NCBI GenBank assembly: GCA_037893225.1
Contig: JAZGUH010000401.1
Coordinates: 1-64,000, forward strand
Direction of reading: 5' to 3'
From: Hippasteria phrygiana
Lineage: Eukaryota; Echinodermata; Asteroidea; Valvatida; Goniasteridae
Length of the DNA stretch: 64,000 nt
Below, piece after piece: positions 13,588 through 26,379 of the stretch. Positions within the stretch are counted from its first letter, which is position 1; every line of letters begins with the position of its first letter. The notes under the pieces are model-generated. The model was not told the origin of the DNA. It saw only the letters and a program-made list of their open reading frames with translations, and did no database searches. The position numbers and the translations under genes were made by a program.

Positions 13588-13860
13588 TGTGGTGTAGTGG
13601 TTAGGATTTATGACTTATGATCAGAGGGTCAGGGGTTCGAATCCAGCTACTGGCCAAATGTTGTATCCTTGGGCAAGCCACTTCATCCCCACTTGCCTCT
13701 CTTCACCCAGGAGTATAAATGGGTACCAGCATTAGCTGGGGAGTAACCTGCGATGGACTAGCATCCCGTCCAGGGGGAATAGAAATATTCTCAGTCGTTT
13801 CATGCTACAGAAACCGGAGATAAACGCCGGCCTGTTGGGCCACATTGGCTCGTGTCTGGC
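13588..13860 (+). mobile_element. tRNA-derived SINE
   Basis: The head has an A-box-like GGTGTAGTGGTTAGG and a B box GGGTTCGAATCC. A tail follows with CTTGGGCAAGCCACTTCAT and AGTATAAATGGGTACCAGC, typical of a widespread invertebrate SINE tail. It sits in the intron between pseudogene exons B and C. Confidence 0.75.
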
Positions 13861-15929
13861 TTTACTTTTTGTTTTTTTTACTATGTTTGATGCATTTATT
13901 TAAAGGACACCCACTTGCAGTTTTTCCAATACTTGAATAACAGTGGTGTCATAAAGTTTACTGATTGGATCTTCAGATTTGCCAATTTTGAGGGAGCCCG
14001 TAGTCAGACTTTCACAACTGTGGAACAGATGTCTAACCCTAAGCTGAACTGGGACCACATAGACTGGCTGAGCAGTCTCACTACGCTACCGATTATCATG
14101 AAGGGAGTCATGTCAGGTTAGTCTACACGACGTCTATGAAACACGATTATAGCCCCTGGTGTCTCCTCCGTTGAAGGAACACACTGCAATGGAGGCGAAA
14201 AAAAAAGTTCGTCCTAAAATTCCTATGGTTGGAAAAATCATACCACCATCAATTGAAAATGCGCCGTTTGAACATCAGTGACGAAAAACTACGTGTACTT
14301 CCGGTTTCCAATATTTTCGTCATTTTCAAGGGACGGTCGTGTACGTTATTATATTTTAATATTTTAATGATCGTTCCAATCATAGTAATATTAGGCCCAA
14401 CGTACCGGATTGTAATTACCTGTTGTGCACTGAGTCGGATACATTTTGAAACAAACTGTTCAGCTGAATTAATTCCTGTGGTACTGATAAGTCACGTAGC
14501 GCATTGTCCAGAAGTTTGAATGATTTTCTGGGACAGCTAGGTGAAGCAATTGCTGCTCATCTATAATTTGATGTAGGAACTTGTTTCTGCCTTCTGCGTT
14601 TGATTTTCTATTTGCATTATTTTATGTTTATTTTTATTTTGGAGAGGGTGCTCGTGAAGCTAGAAATAACAATATAGCTGGAATCGTGGTTTCAAATGAA
14701 GGCGGTCGCATTTTAGACGGCACTCTAGCTTCGGTATGTGGAAATTCCAGTGGTGAAATGTTTGCAAAAGACATCTTAAAGCTGGTTAGTACTTCTCACG
14801 AACGCCAAACGAATTTGACTTCATGAAACACTATATAGCTGCAACGGTTCGCTCAAGTTGAAATGTGATCAACTTTTGCGAATTCCCATCGCAAATGTGG
14901 TGTTGACGTCACAAAGTCGCTTCGTATTCGCTTTTGTGTGAAGTATATGAGCCAGGCTTTACATACAATTCCGTAATATTTGTTTGCATTACCCACTCAT
15001 ACAAAAGTTAGCAAAACATGTTTTTGGTCGTTATTTATTTAAATAGAATTAATACGAGTTTATTGGAATTGATACGTATGCCTAAAGGCAAATGGACATA
15101 TTTCCCTTATATTTTTAAAGTGAAATAGTACTCTTGAAAACCAATGGCCAATTTCGTAGAGCTGCTTAAGCACTAATTAAAATTTGGTGACCAGCCAAAT
15201 CTCCATCTGACGCATATTACTTGTACAATTTTTCTAATTGTAATTTAGAAGGCTAATTAATTGTAACAGGCCCGAGATTTTTCAGACTTTTTGAATCTCA
15301 GAGAAAGACATTATTATAGAAAGATGTGCATATTTCAGGCATTTGATCAGTTTTCACACTTTTGTTCTTAATTGACAATCTGTTAGCATGCCAGTGAATC
15401 CTGTTTCACAAGTCCTTCTTCATGCACGCTTAATCGTTTGCATTTAGTTCACAGCTTTGGTATGGAATCGTTATTTGTTTGTAGGACTGCAGTGTAAGCT
15501 AGCTCATGTGCCCTCTCTCCTGCATGTACAACAGTGCACTCATTAGCTACGATGCATGTAAACTGTTCACAACTGCTGGCATTGACAATGCCGTTTTCAC
15601 TCTTTCCAAGTAATTTAAGCGAAAACGTCAAAAACCAGGGCAAGAGATATGATTCCTTGCCTCGGACATACAATTTTCGATGGACAAGAATTCTTTTACA
15701 CCTCTAAAATGATTTATTCTATCGAGCAGATTGATGTGTTGGCCGAGGTAGCGGAAGCAGTACGAGGTTCCAACATTGAGGTGTACCTAGACGGCGGTGT
15801 ACGGACAGGCACCGATGTGTTGAAGGCTCTTGCCCTGGGAGCTAGAGCCGTATTCATCGGCCGGCCGGTGCTCTGGGGACTCGCTTATGATGTAAATACA
15901 TTTAAATCTTTCTACAAAGTGCTCTCCTT

Positions 15930-16582
15930 CACTGTAAAAAAAACCCCGTTTTTTACAGGAATTTCCTGGCAGTTTGGACGCAACTACCATCCCTTAAAAA
16001 CACGGTGCGAGCCGTTATTTATAACGACTGTTATTTTACGTTACTGTTCCTTAAAATAACCAAGCTATTCCCATAAAAAGACGGGTTATGGAACAAAATC
16101 ACTAAGTTACTGGAAGCGGTGTTTAAAGTAATTACAAATTTACAGAAATGGGAACCAGACTAAAAAGACGTAATTTATACATTACTATAGGTATAAATAT
16201 ACCACGATAATCTACAACACTACAAACTGAATCATGTCGTGCTTTAGCTTTATATCGAGCCTTATTCCGCCATGATGAAGTCACGGTTTCCCATGAACAA
16301 TATCAATATTTGAATACGAAAGGAGATGTAAGGCGTTTCTTCACCTCTATTTACAGAAAATCTAAATTCTGTTGTGGAATTTTTTTAATAATTAAATATT
16401 TTGGTCAAGAAACCGTGTTTTTGGACGAAACACAACATGACTTGTATGAATACAAAATTTAATTTCCTCAGTTGTGATTGGTCAGTTGCGTAATGAGATT
16501 CCCGTTAAAACCAAAATGCGGTGATGGTCTGTTTTTTTACAGGGGGAAAACCCCGTTATTTTACGGAATTTCTTTTACAGTG
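15930..16582 (+). mobile_element. CACTG-ended (EnSpm/CACTA-like) non-autonomous element
   Basis: The 653-bp segment starts CACTGTAAAA and ends TTTTACAGTG, with an ACCCCGTT-TTTACGG-like subterminal stretch at both ends. No transposase frame is present. A clear 3-bp target duplication is not seen, so the superfamily is tentative. It starts 38 bp after the last recognised pseudogene exon. Confidence 0.65.
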
Positions 16583-17934
16583 TCGTGCTGGGCAACTTTG
16601 AGTATAAAGCAAAAACAAAATACAAACAACAAGCTTTAAAGCAAATAGAAAAAAAACGTTGACAAAACCTCTATATGAGTATTATGGCCGCCTATATTGT
16701 ACATTAACTACATTTACCAGGAACACGACATTAAGTCTATAGACCTTTTTTTCATTTGACGTCACCATAGTCATATTTATTTGAACCGCCTAGCAAAGTG
16801 CTGTAAAAGACGAAGTGTGTTGGCTGGCAAACATTCGTTTGGTGTCCCTTTTACACCTGACCTGTGTACACTATTTTAAAACTTGTTTGATAGGTACTTT
16901 GCTTTACATAATCACTCTTGGAGATAGAAGGCATTAAAGAATGCGTCTGGAATTGCAAAATCAAATACATGTCACAATACAGGGACACCAAAAATTTCAC
17001 ACTTTTGGACCCCAAATTCATAGAATGACCGAAATAGACCCAACCGGAAAAAGATTACAATGAAACAGTACATGCCAGGCGGTCTAAGCCCCGCCAAGAG
17101 ACCCTGGGGAAAAGCCGAATAGTGTGGTTTGATCTGTTTGCTCGGGAAGTCCACCCTACCCCGTTCCTAAACCAGCGGGCATTTATTGGTAAAAAAGCAC
17201 AGGTACTGTCAATCATGGCCCTCGAGCCAGGTAAGGGAGCGGGTGGTTTATCACACATTGCATACCGTACTGGTGGACCCATATTCATGAAATTAGGGAT
17301 ATTAATTATAGCATTTTAAGTCCGTTTGTGCTGCGCTTTGTTGCAAGGTACTTGAAAATATTTTAGCTATAACTTCTTTGTATATTGGACGGCGTTTATG
17401 ATGGGCAGATTTGAAATACGAGGAACCACTGCAGAGTTACAATAAATTTTCTGGCTTATTCTTTTTTCAATGTTAATCGAATTTTGGCTTGAGCTTTCAT
17501 GTACACAACAATGCTACTTCAGCTTGATTGTGCGATGTATTAAATAGTCTATGCACGTTACTGGAAGCACATGCAGTTGGGAATAATATAAATATTTCTT
17601 TTTGGTAATCATTTGAAAGCGAAGACTAAGAATATTTATGTCATATTGGGTCTGATGGTGAGGTTCTTTTCTTTGCACGTAGGTTGTTCAAGCTTATCCG
17701 ACATCACACTTAGTCTGGTGGTCCGGGATCCACGGTGTAGTGCAAAGTTGTAATCCATGATGTCTGACACCCTGACGTGTTGCAGATCCTAGTGCACAAA
17801 AGAGGTCTCCGTAGATCATATGATGCACGATATGGGGAAAAGAGAACCCCCCCCCCCCCCCCCCCCCCTCATTTGTGTTGGTCATTGTGTTCCCGTAATC
17901 GCAGGAGTTCTTTTCAGAGGTCTAGGGGGGATGT
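16583..17934. other. Gene-free stretch downstream of the oxidase pseudogene
   Basis: I searched here for the C-terminal oxidase exon (GE.GV..VL to LSGC) and did not find it. A 22-base C tract occupies 17847-17868. Nothing else was recognised. Confidence 0.5.
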
Positions 17935-18013
17935 TAGGTAACAATAGTCTGGAGAGTGTATAGGGTATTGAGACAAAAAGGGGGTACCCCTCTGCCCCAT
18001 ATCGTGCTGGTTA
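17935..18013 (-). repeat. Inverted-repeat mate of 11551-11656
   Basis: Reverse complement of the 11.6-kb copy over GGTACCCCC, CACGATATGGGGCAGAGG and CACTCTCCAGACTATTGTT. It keeps the unexpanded CCCCC. Confidence 0.75.
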
Positions 18014-18019
18014 TACCGT

Positions 18020-20099
18020 AGATGCCTGTTCTAATGCACTGGATTTATCCCGAATCATGGAAGATAACTATATTTTCAAATATAGCACATGTACTCTACC
18101 TTATCTGCCTAAAACATAGTAATTTATTACGCGTGGAGATCGATATACAAAAAAATGTATGAAATATAGGGGCGTCCCGTTCATAATTTGATATCTGTTA
18201 CTTGTGTGCGTGTGGTTGTTTTTGCATTCAATAGGGGGACCTTTAACAATAGGGTCCCCGGTTGAGAAAGGTCCCCAAGTATGAACAATTGGAGGTCCCT
18301 GATTGAAGGTGTTTACATACTTGTGTGTGTAGGCCTAGGCCTATGTATGCACACATCCTCACATATGCATCCTCTTACGGGGTACCTCTATTGTAGACGT
18401 TAGGCTACTTTCCTTATATTATTCTCCTTTGTCTTTATTTAAATCTCAAACTCCATAGTGTTTTCCTCGTCGGGCACCATTGTCACCCATTGTGCGAGGT
18501 ACCCCCTAAGGCAGTATATGTGGGAACACAGGGTACCGGGTGTCATGCGAGGATTAAAACGCCCCCCGAAAAAAGGAAACATAAATTTTTGCTAAGGGCC
18601 GCTGGTCCACCCCAAATGAAAAACATGATCGACATGAACAAATCAATTCAAATGAATTGCAGTAATATATTTAATGACCGAAATTAATAAATAAAAACAA
18701 ATAAAAAAATAAAAACCAACAACAATAAACCAGATTAAACGGACCATATGTATAACAATGGGATGCTTATAGTCAAATCAATAAAATCATTAGCTAAATA
18801 CAAAATAAGCAGATGTTGGCATGCAAAAGAAAAAAAAATAACTTAATTCACAGAACCCTGAATGCGAAATCGGCCAACAAAATTATTTAAAGCAGGGAAA
18901 AGCAAAGCAGTCATCAAGGTTTACATGCATTTACAATTATACACAATTCTGGAGAAAATGTACTGGAGTCCTGCAAACCACGACCCAGAAAACAACGAAA
19001 AGAAAATCCAATACAGAAAATGACAGGAATAACTTAAGCCAGAAATTAATGATTAGTAAACAACCTCACATAAACGTGAACACTTAAAATATATACAATC
19101 TACATGTATTATGTGTTCATCAGTAAGGGCCACCGAAGGGAGAAAATAAGTTATAGGCCCTATGATGAGGTTTAAGCTTGGCCAGTGTGTATCCAATCTC
19201 AATAACAGTTAATTCAAATGCAGTTTCAGCAAAACTGCTGTCTTACATGAAATTACCGGCAGAACTCGGCCGGGATCAGTTCCGTAACATGGGTCCCACG
19301 TTATATGGTGCCTTGTTTTCTGCGGACTGAGTGTCTGCCGCTTTGCCACCCCAAAGATGTCGGGCCCAGAATGCTTCCGGTATGACAATAATGTACATGG
19401 ATGTGAATTCCGAGGCCATGCTATTTTTGTTGTACCCAGGGGTGCACCACACTAAATACATGTAGCCAGGCCAAAATTGCTGCGCTAAACTGATTACCAT
19501 AAATTGTAAACCCACAACTTTTTAATACAATAATACATTTTTGGGGGTCATGAAGTATTAATAGATTGTGTAATTTTGATCAGCTACCGCGGTATCATAA
19601 CCAGAATGTGTGCTTCAACTTTTGTGAAGACTTGATAAATTTTGGCTTTAAAATTGGTCCTATTTGGCTTGGCAAGTGGAGGGATGCTTTATGAAAAATG
19701 GCAGCTAGCCAATGTGAGAAAAACCGCATTTTCGGGGGTGGTACTTTCTGGGGATAAATTAGCAAAAATTCTCAACGGCTGACCTGCCAAAAATTGAAAA
19801 TAATTCGACACATTAAGATTCAAACTATATTTTTCAGCAGCGTCACAAGAACCGAGAGTCTCCTGGATAAGGATTTGTTTCACTGTGAAGTTAACGGATT
19901 TTACACTATAAGGTCAAGGGGAGTTTATTTAGTGTGGCGCACCCATTATAGCCACGAACTGCCAGTAACGTCTTGGGAATTTCGTAGAAGCCGTGTTGTG
20001 CGAACGCACCTGCTTAGCCCAACGAATACAGTGCGCATTATGTACTTTGCATAATATATCAATAAATGCATTATGCATAGGGTCTAACCTACTACCGTG
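18020..20099. other. Gene-free stretch
   Basis: A-rich block at about 18670-18850. No protein-like frame, RNA gene or clear repeat structure was recognised. Confidence 0.5.
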
Positions 20100-20245
20100 C
20101 GATGCAACTGATGGGTGCAGACCGATAAATGTGCCTAAAATTGCCTACGCCGGCCAAGTCATGATTTGCAATCCCTCAAATTCAAAGCATTTTGTGAGCC
20201 ATGCATGAACTTGAGGGTTTGTAAAAGAGAAGGTTGGAAGCGGTG
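20100..20245 (+). repeat. Dispersed repeat, second copy inverted at 42430-42560
   Basis: Shares ACCGATAAAT-like, TGCCTACGC, GGCCAAGTC, CCCTCAAATTC and ACTTGAGGGTTTGTAAAAGA with the inverted copy near 42.5 kb. Class unknown. A 22-base C tract follows at 20288-20309. Confidence 0.55.
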
Positions 20246-20540
20246 CCTAGGACTGCCAGCTTGTATTGATTTCTTGGCATGCGGTCACCCCCCCCCCCCC
20301 CCCCCCCCCAACCACCACATCATGCATGCCCGTTGCCAAAACAAAAAAGTCATCTGACCCAAGCTGCATGTCTGATCTGACTGCATGGCAGGGAAAGTTA
20401 AAGGGACACATTGCTTTGGATTTTGTGATTTGGGCTATAAAACTAAAATGGATGTGGTTGGGAAGCTTTTTTAAAAGTAGAATATAAAGATTCACATAAC
20501 TTCAAATTGTGTGTTTTTTGTTTAATTTCGTGACAAATAA

Positions 20541-20592
20541 CGGTCCGCCATTTTGTAGAACCAAATTTTTGACTCCACAAAATGGCGGACCG
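20541..20592. repeat. Perfect 16-bp hairpin containing two YY1-like motifs
   Basis: CGGTCCGCCATTTTGT (20541-20556) and its exact reverse complement (20577-20592) flank a 20-bp loop. Each arm holds AAAATGGCGG, a YY1-type core, in opposite orientation. No gene start is recognised beside it. Confidence 0.8.
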
Positions 20593-20599
20593 TGTTCAC

Positions 20600-22375
20600 C
20601 AGTCGTATTTCCAGTCGCAGCTGGTTGAAGTACGTTCTGTTGATCCATTTTGATGTACTGTGGCACGGTGCGCAGCACTGGCGATATGTGTCGCGAGGTA
20701 GAGAATTGTACCTGGCGATCATCTGATAGGTTCACAAGGCCACTGGCTGCGGCGCCAGCCTAAAGACTCTTACAGCGTATTTTGCGCATTATTTAGACGG
20801 TATTTACTACTGGAAATAAGTCTATTTCACGGGTCAGATGTCAGGGGTCCGAGGCCAATTTTTTGTTTTGTAATCACTACTCACTAATTACAACACATTA
20901 TACATGTTTTTTTTGCATGAACAACTCTTATAAAAAGATAAGGAACATTTCCAAACAGCAAAATTTCATGACATTTCAAGGCAATCATGTGTCCCTTTAA
21001 TCACCCTTGGCAAAAACACGGAATCAACATTTCACAATGTATAGTAAACCCACAGATCACATCCTGCAATGCAATGTGATTCGGCCACGTGTGTGTGTCA
21101 CAAAAAACACATTTAGAGAAAAATATGACCGGGCTGTGTACGTAATGACCATTTATACATGTATAAGGTTTTTAACATAAACTAAGGGGTAATAAGCTTT
21201 CCGTTGATATATCGGATGCATGTCTCTGGTCATGCTTCCCTGACTTCCAGTCATGAAAAAAGAATCACTCGAGGGAAATTGTGAAATCAAGTACCAATTG
21301 TTACTTTTCATTAATTTTTATCTGAACGTCTACTATAGGCCTTAATTAAAAATCTCTGTGTTGCACACGGGTCCGACACGTGTTAATAGACTGACCTTTT
21401 CACACTACGTGTAGAGCGCTCGAAACTAACCCTGCTTGGGAGGTGGGTTGAGAGCTCTCGACCCATGTAGAGAAGTTCGACCCGTGTTGAAAGTCATAGT
21501 ATGAACACCTCTGGGTTGAGTTCGACCTGTGTAACCGCGGATCGGAGTGCGCGTGCGTGCACAGCACCACACACTGTAGTTGTTAATTTAGCAACGAACA
21601 AACAAATAACTATTGACCTGCAGCATTGTGCATGCACGCCACTGATACATGGAGATCAGTGATGCACGCACACCATACCTTTACCATGTTTTAATTTCAA
21701 TCGTAAGATACTTAAATACATAAACATCGCGAAAGTCTGATAAACTGAAGGCGCAGTCATGTTGGATCGACAGTGGAGTGACACACCACAATGCAGTATG
21801 GGGATGGGGGGATTTTCCGATTCGAACCGTGTACAATGGCCGGCCGTGTGTGTAGTGTGAAACGACTGCACAATACACAGGTTGAAACATTACATGTGTA
21901 GCGCAAATACTAGTGTTGCGTTGAGTAGTGTGAAAAGGCAGCGTAATTGACCCGTGTTGTAAGTTTAAAGAAGTCTACACGCGACACAGGTCGAACGTAC
22001 ATAGTGTGAAAATGCTTTAAACCTTGACTAGCAACAGACTATTTAGTCTGTCTTTGCCCTATCGTCTTCGTAAGTATGATGTCATTTGGACCACAAAGTG
22101 TACTGCAACCAAATATATAGTGCATGTTATTGTATTGCTTCACATGCTTTCCATAGAGCCTCGACGACCCCAAAGTTACATGTAATGCTACTTACAAACA
22201 GAATAGAAATGTGAACGATGGTTTGATCGAAAATTGAAGTCAAATTTGTCATTTTCTGGTCATCAATTTGCATTAAGTAAAAGAATGTTAACAGAAAGGC
22301 AGCATCCTTTTCCTTCACAAGACCACATTGTAGTTTTTCAGCTCAACCTAGTCTGTAAACCGCATAATTTCATAT
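20600..22375. other. Gene-free stretch
   Basis: Contains repeated GACCCGTGT/ACACGGGTC-like words between about 21360 and 22010. These suggest a degenerate inverted repeat. No gene recognised. Confidence 0.4.
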
Positions 22376-22376
22376 T

Positions 22377-22722
22377 GGAGCACTGCTTAACCCATGGTCC
22401 GGCCAGACCGTTGAAAAGCCTGGCCAAGCCACGGGAACGCCCGGGCCTTCAAGAATTCTATAATCCCCTGGTTGTACTAAATAAACTGCCCACTAATGCT
22501 GGAGTCCAGCCAGCTCTCATGCCCGTGAATGGAATGATAACAAATGCAATCACAACAGATTAGTGTGGGATGGGCCACAAGCCCAGCTTCATCGATTAGT
22601 AGATGCTTTATTGTTTAAGTGATTTGTGGCTCACAATAGCAAGACTAAAAGCCAGAAGGCCCGGCCTTGGCCAGGCTTTTCAACGGCCTGGCCAAACCAT
22701 GGGTTAGGCAGTGCTCCCTAAA
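22377..22722. mobile_element. Foldback MITE-like element
   Basis: The left end (GGAGCACTGCTTAACCCATGG, then GTTGAAAAGCCTGGCCAAG) recurs inverted at the right end (CTTGGCCAGGCTTTTCAAC, then CCATGGGTTAGGCAGTGCTCC). Arms are about 65-70 bp and imperfect. No coding capacity. Confidence 0.75.
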
Positions 22723-23645
22723 ATAGGACGCCGCACAAGTCGTCACTCCTATCTGTGTCTGGAAGTATGTACTCTCACCACATCTCTTAGATTTTGAGAA
22801 ACCCGATGATGGCTTTGGGCTGCCGACCCAAGAACATTCCGTATTTGATCTCTTTGCCATCAGACAGCATAAGATTTCTCCATCTGTATGAACAAAACCA
22901 TAGGATCAGTTTTCTTAAGCACAAAATAACTTGGCAATAGCGATAAGTACATAATTTCAAGTCACCCTTTGTTAATTACCATAATGTACATGTATTTGTG
23001 ATGGAACAGTGTGCTATGATATCGTTCTAGGGGTTACACCAGAACATACAGGTACAAGTTGAGATCATGTCAATTTCAGCTTTTTGGTAAATTTGGTCAA
23101 TCACTTATCACTTCAAATAAATACAGAGACTGGCTCCCATCCAAAAGAAATAATCTCAGAAATACAAACTTAGCTCAATCAAGTGTAGAACCAACAGGTA
23201 TAAAAATAGCCCAATTCCATCTTTGACTACACTTCTTAATACATGCACTATGAGTTGAATTTTCCGAAGTCCCCCCTGCGTGTTTCTTTTTTTTTTTATG
23301 GAGCCGGTCTTCTTGTAATTTACATGCTCCATTCAGTTTATTGTACATAGTAGTGTAATCATTTTGGTATATATTTTGATATTTTAAATTAATATTCTTA
23401 ATGTATTTAATATTCTTAATGTCTTTTCTGTCTTTCTTAATTAGTTTTTTAATGAATTGCTGTTTAAGTTAAAATGTTTGTGAATTTCTATGTATTTTGA
23501 ACGTAATTCAGCTCTAGGGCTATGAGGTTTGAATTTCAATAAACCAATAATAATAATTTCTGCCTCTACTTGTGGCAAACACCAAGACTGTTTTTCAAAG
23601 TAAACAACAATGGTTACGACCCTAATTCGAAGTAAAAAATATTCC
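22723..23645. other. Gene-free stretch
   Basis: AT-rich, with no recognised gene or repeat. T-rich and AATATT-rich parts occur at about 23285-23460. Confidence 0.4.
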
Positions 23646-23868
23646 TTAACCACTTGCGTACGGAAAACGCCAAATGGCGCACACAAAAAAACAGTGCCAC
23701 CAGGCCAGATGACGCCATTTGCCACTATTTGTGCAGTTTCAATCCATTGTTGGATTTTTGTGTATGTTATGCTTGACGGCACAAACACATTGTGTCCGTT
23801 TCGCTTGGCTGCCAGAGCCGGCGCGACACCCCGACACCTCCTGTAAATAACCGTACTGAAGGAGTTAA
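23646..23868. mobile_element. TTAA-bounded (piggyBac-type) MITE, CTTGAGT family
   Basis: Bounded by TTAA at 23646-23649 and 23865-23868. It shares CCAACAATGGATTGAAA-like, CCAAGC and GACGTCAT-like words with copies at 28924-29111 and 37182-37400. Short and non-coding. Confidence 0.65.
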
Positions 23869-24307
23869 AGTAAGAATCTATGTACTAATGTACATTATTT
23901 GGAGAATCATACTACAATGTGGGAGCCAAAGCTTCATTAAGTGATTGTGTTTGGTTTTCCGCTTTCTTTTGAGCTGTGAACTTATTTTATTAAATGGACG
24001 TCCATCTGAGGCACTCAACTGGGCAGTTTAATAAGATGGCAATCAAGGGCGGATCCACAGTGCCATTTGTGTGGGTGGCTGAATTAGCAACCACATACTG
24101 TAGTACGTACCTATTACGGTTACATTTTCATTTTAAAATTTTCACTCTCGGATGTGATTTTCTATTCAAAATGGACAGGGGCTTTTTAATAGGAAAATAT
24201 GATTTGAACAACGGTCATCCAAAATCATAGCCGACTCTTCAAAATCACATCTGAAGCCTGTAAAGTATTGTTCCACCTTAGCAAAGAGTTCATTGTGACT
24301 TCTAGGT

Positions 24308-24908
24308 TTAACCAGTTCGCGGCGGGATTATATTTATCAAAATATAGCAGCCAACTTCTGATACAGCCAAACGCCACAAATACTGATTCGCAAGAGTCAT
24401 TTCAACAGTATTTGTACGATATTTCTTGCCGAAACCTCATATTTTAATACTCCGGTATGCCCACTGGAGCGTAAATTGTAGAACAGGCCGTGCACAGCGG
24501 CCAAGTTAAAGTTCAACACACGGTCCACCTCCACAGACTTCTCGGACTTTGTGTGGGCGCGTTGGCGTATTCAAACCGCGGACGTAAAATGCCAGAGAAC
24601 AAAAGAGAACAATATCGTCCGCGATTCCCAGCATACGTCCGCGATTGGAAGTGTGTACAAAGTCTATGGAGGCCTTCCGAAAAAGTTAGAGTATAAACAA
24701 AAGAGGAACAATGGGACGTCCGCGTTTGGAGGTCGGTACACGACTGTGTGTGTGTGTGTGTGTGTGTACAAAACAAATGAGGGATTAGCGTGTTGAGACG
24801 TCATCCGGAGGTGAGTCGAGGCAAGCTTGACGTTTTAACCCGTCAGCCGTGCCTGTGTATAAAAACAGCCAGTGCGTGTTAACTCGTCCTCCGACGCGAA
24901 CTGGTCAA
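24308..24908. mobile_element. TTAA-bounded MITE, CCAGTTCG family, with a nested palindromic MITE
   Basis: Begins TTAACCAGTTCGCGGCGGGAT and ends GACGCGAACTGGTCAA, matching the ends of copies at 32667-32856 and 34092-34356. About 24560-24760 inside is an inverted relative of 36876-37040 and 45839-45983 (words GGAGGCCTTCCGAAAAAGTT and AAAAGAGGAACAATGGGA). A TG microsatellite lies at about 24745-24768. Confidence 0.6.
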
Positions 24909-25154
24909 CAGCGAAAACATTGTGACTTTCGGTTCCTTCAATGTGATTCTGGACCTTCATTGTCAAAATCACATCCACCTAATCCTGTCCATTTTGAATA
25001 TAAAGGTACATCTGAGGGTTTCACTATCAGCATGTGTAAGCTCCAGAAGAACATCATGATCTGGTCAGCAGAACTGCACACATGCTCGCCTTTAAAATTC
25101 TTGTGCTTTAGTCTGGTAGTCTCAGCTTCAGTTTTTGTGGCACGCTACAGTCAG

Positions 25155-25409
25155 CCATAGAGGGTGCTATAGAGGAATCCAACAATGACAAGTTTAGCAC
25201 CGATCTGCGCACTTCCGCGTTTGAAAACAAGGATCTGAATGTCACAGTAAACAACTTTCTGCTGATCGTGCGCCTGCGCTTTCTTTAATGGCCTGATTAA
25301 TTCATGCATGAATGAATGTGCTGAAAAGCGTTGTTTTGTTTGCCACTGACATTCTCGCTTTCAACCCGGAAGTGCGCAGAAGGGGCTAATGTGAAATTCC
25401 TCTATGGCA
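25155..25409. repeat. Foldback element
   Basis: The left end GCCATAGAGG...GAGGAATCC and CTGCGCACTTCCG recur inverted at the right end as CGGAAGTGCGCAG and GAAATTCCTCTATGGC. Non-coding MITE-like unit. Confidence 0.6.
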
Positions 25410-25635
25410 CAAGCTGAAGCTAAAAACCGTCACTCTTGCTCCACGGTAGCCTTGAATGCAAGGCTGTGCGTTCTGTCTCAGCCTGCGGTCGCTACCGGCG
25501 CAGCCTGGCCCGCACGCCGAGCCCGGCTAGCTAGATAAACATACACGGCGAACGCCAATCCATTACACGCACGATCTGCTGTATACGCACCACCCGGTAC
25601 CTATATCCCACACACAAGAGTCTCCAGCTGGTAAA

Positions 25636-25983
25636 ACAGCCTTGATACTGTTACTTCCGGGTTTTATGTTTTTCTTTATTTTGCACTGGAATTCTGCAGC
25701 GAATGGATATGCGGAGTGGATATGTAAATTATCCAGTATGAATAACGTATGTTTCCCATTGGCCAATCAAAGCCTTGGTTGCCAATCAGCTACCTGGAAT
25801 TCTTTTTACAGTTGACATTTGTGACCCAACATGATGATGCCATGTTTTTCCAAAGCGTATGTTACATGAATTATTCAACATGGCGTGTCAATTTAGGACC
25901 AATCAAATCACGTGCGATCGAAAATAGCTTAATTCAATAACATAACCGCAAAACCCGGAAGTAACAGTATAATCAAGGCTGTG
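25636..25983. repeat. Foldback element with about 30-bp arms
   Basis: The left arm contains ACAGCCTTGAT, ACTGTTACTTCCGGGTTTT. The right arm is its inverse with a 2-3-base indel. About 350 bp in total, no coding capacity. Confidence 0.75.
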
Positions 25984-26053
25984 CTCCTTTCGGAGCATGG
26001 ATGGTACGGGGACGGTGCGTGCTACGGATCGGCGTTCGCCGTATACGTATTAT

Positions 26054-26241
26054 GTGGAGCTACAATCCCGGCCAAATCTCGTTTGGCCCCCGTCCCCCTG
26101 CCAATGTTGGCTCTCGTTGCGCGGGATGCGCTCCAGCTTGAGATTACAATATTGAGCGGGGGCCCGGGTCGAGGGGCGTAGGGGAAGGGTATGTTTATCG
26201 TCACGTGGCCAAAAGGATTTTGGCCGGGATTGTAGCTACAC
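26054..26241. repeat. Foldback element
   Basis: GTGGAGCTACAATCCCGGCC at the left is matched by GGCCGGGATTGTAGCTACAC at the right. About 188 bp, non-coding. Confidence 0.7.
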
Positions 26242-26379
26242 GTACTGGCCGGCTAAGCGGGTATGTACTCGCAGGCTAAGACAGCATGCACATCCTTAAT
26301 TCAAGGCTAGCTCCACTACTGTGAAAAGCTGCTATACTGGATTATTCTGAGCCGAAAATGTCTCTTGTTATTATTTTTA

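Larger units (their letters stand above)
11747..15891 (+). pseudogene. HAO1-like: Decayed 2-hydroxyacid (glycolate) oxidase gene, five recognisable exons
   Basis: Related to the peroxisomal FMN-dependent enzyme that oxidises glycolate to glyoxylate. Exons: A 11747-11909, B 12747-13205, C 13977-14116, D 14645-14733, E 15730-15891. Exons A/B and B/C/D/E join in matching phases. Telltale peptides are YRLRPKLLRDM and LAHNDGELATAR (A), GTGMVLSTY and QMVRKAEANGFKALFVSAD (B), FANFEGA (C), GIVVSNEGGRILDG (D) and [18 protein letters not shown] (E). Breaks: an insertion of about 11 bp near 11787 shifts frame within A; B has an in-frame TAG at 12797 with a frame change at the STTSIEE position; a 217-bp transposon splits B. 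The family's catalytic His (SNHG) is Glu here, and the first Tyr of QLYxY is Thr. The first exon and the C-terminal exon were not found. A dead copy is the simplest reading; an intact paralogue probably exists elsewhere. Confidence 0.85.
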
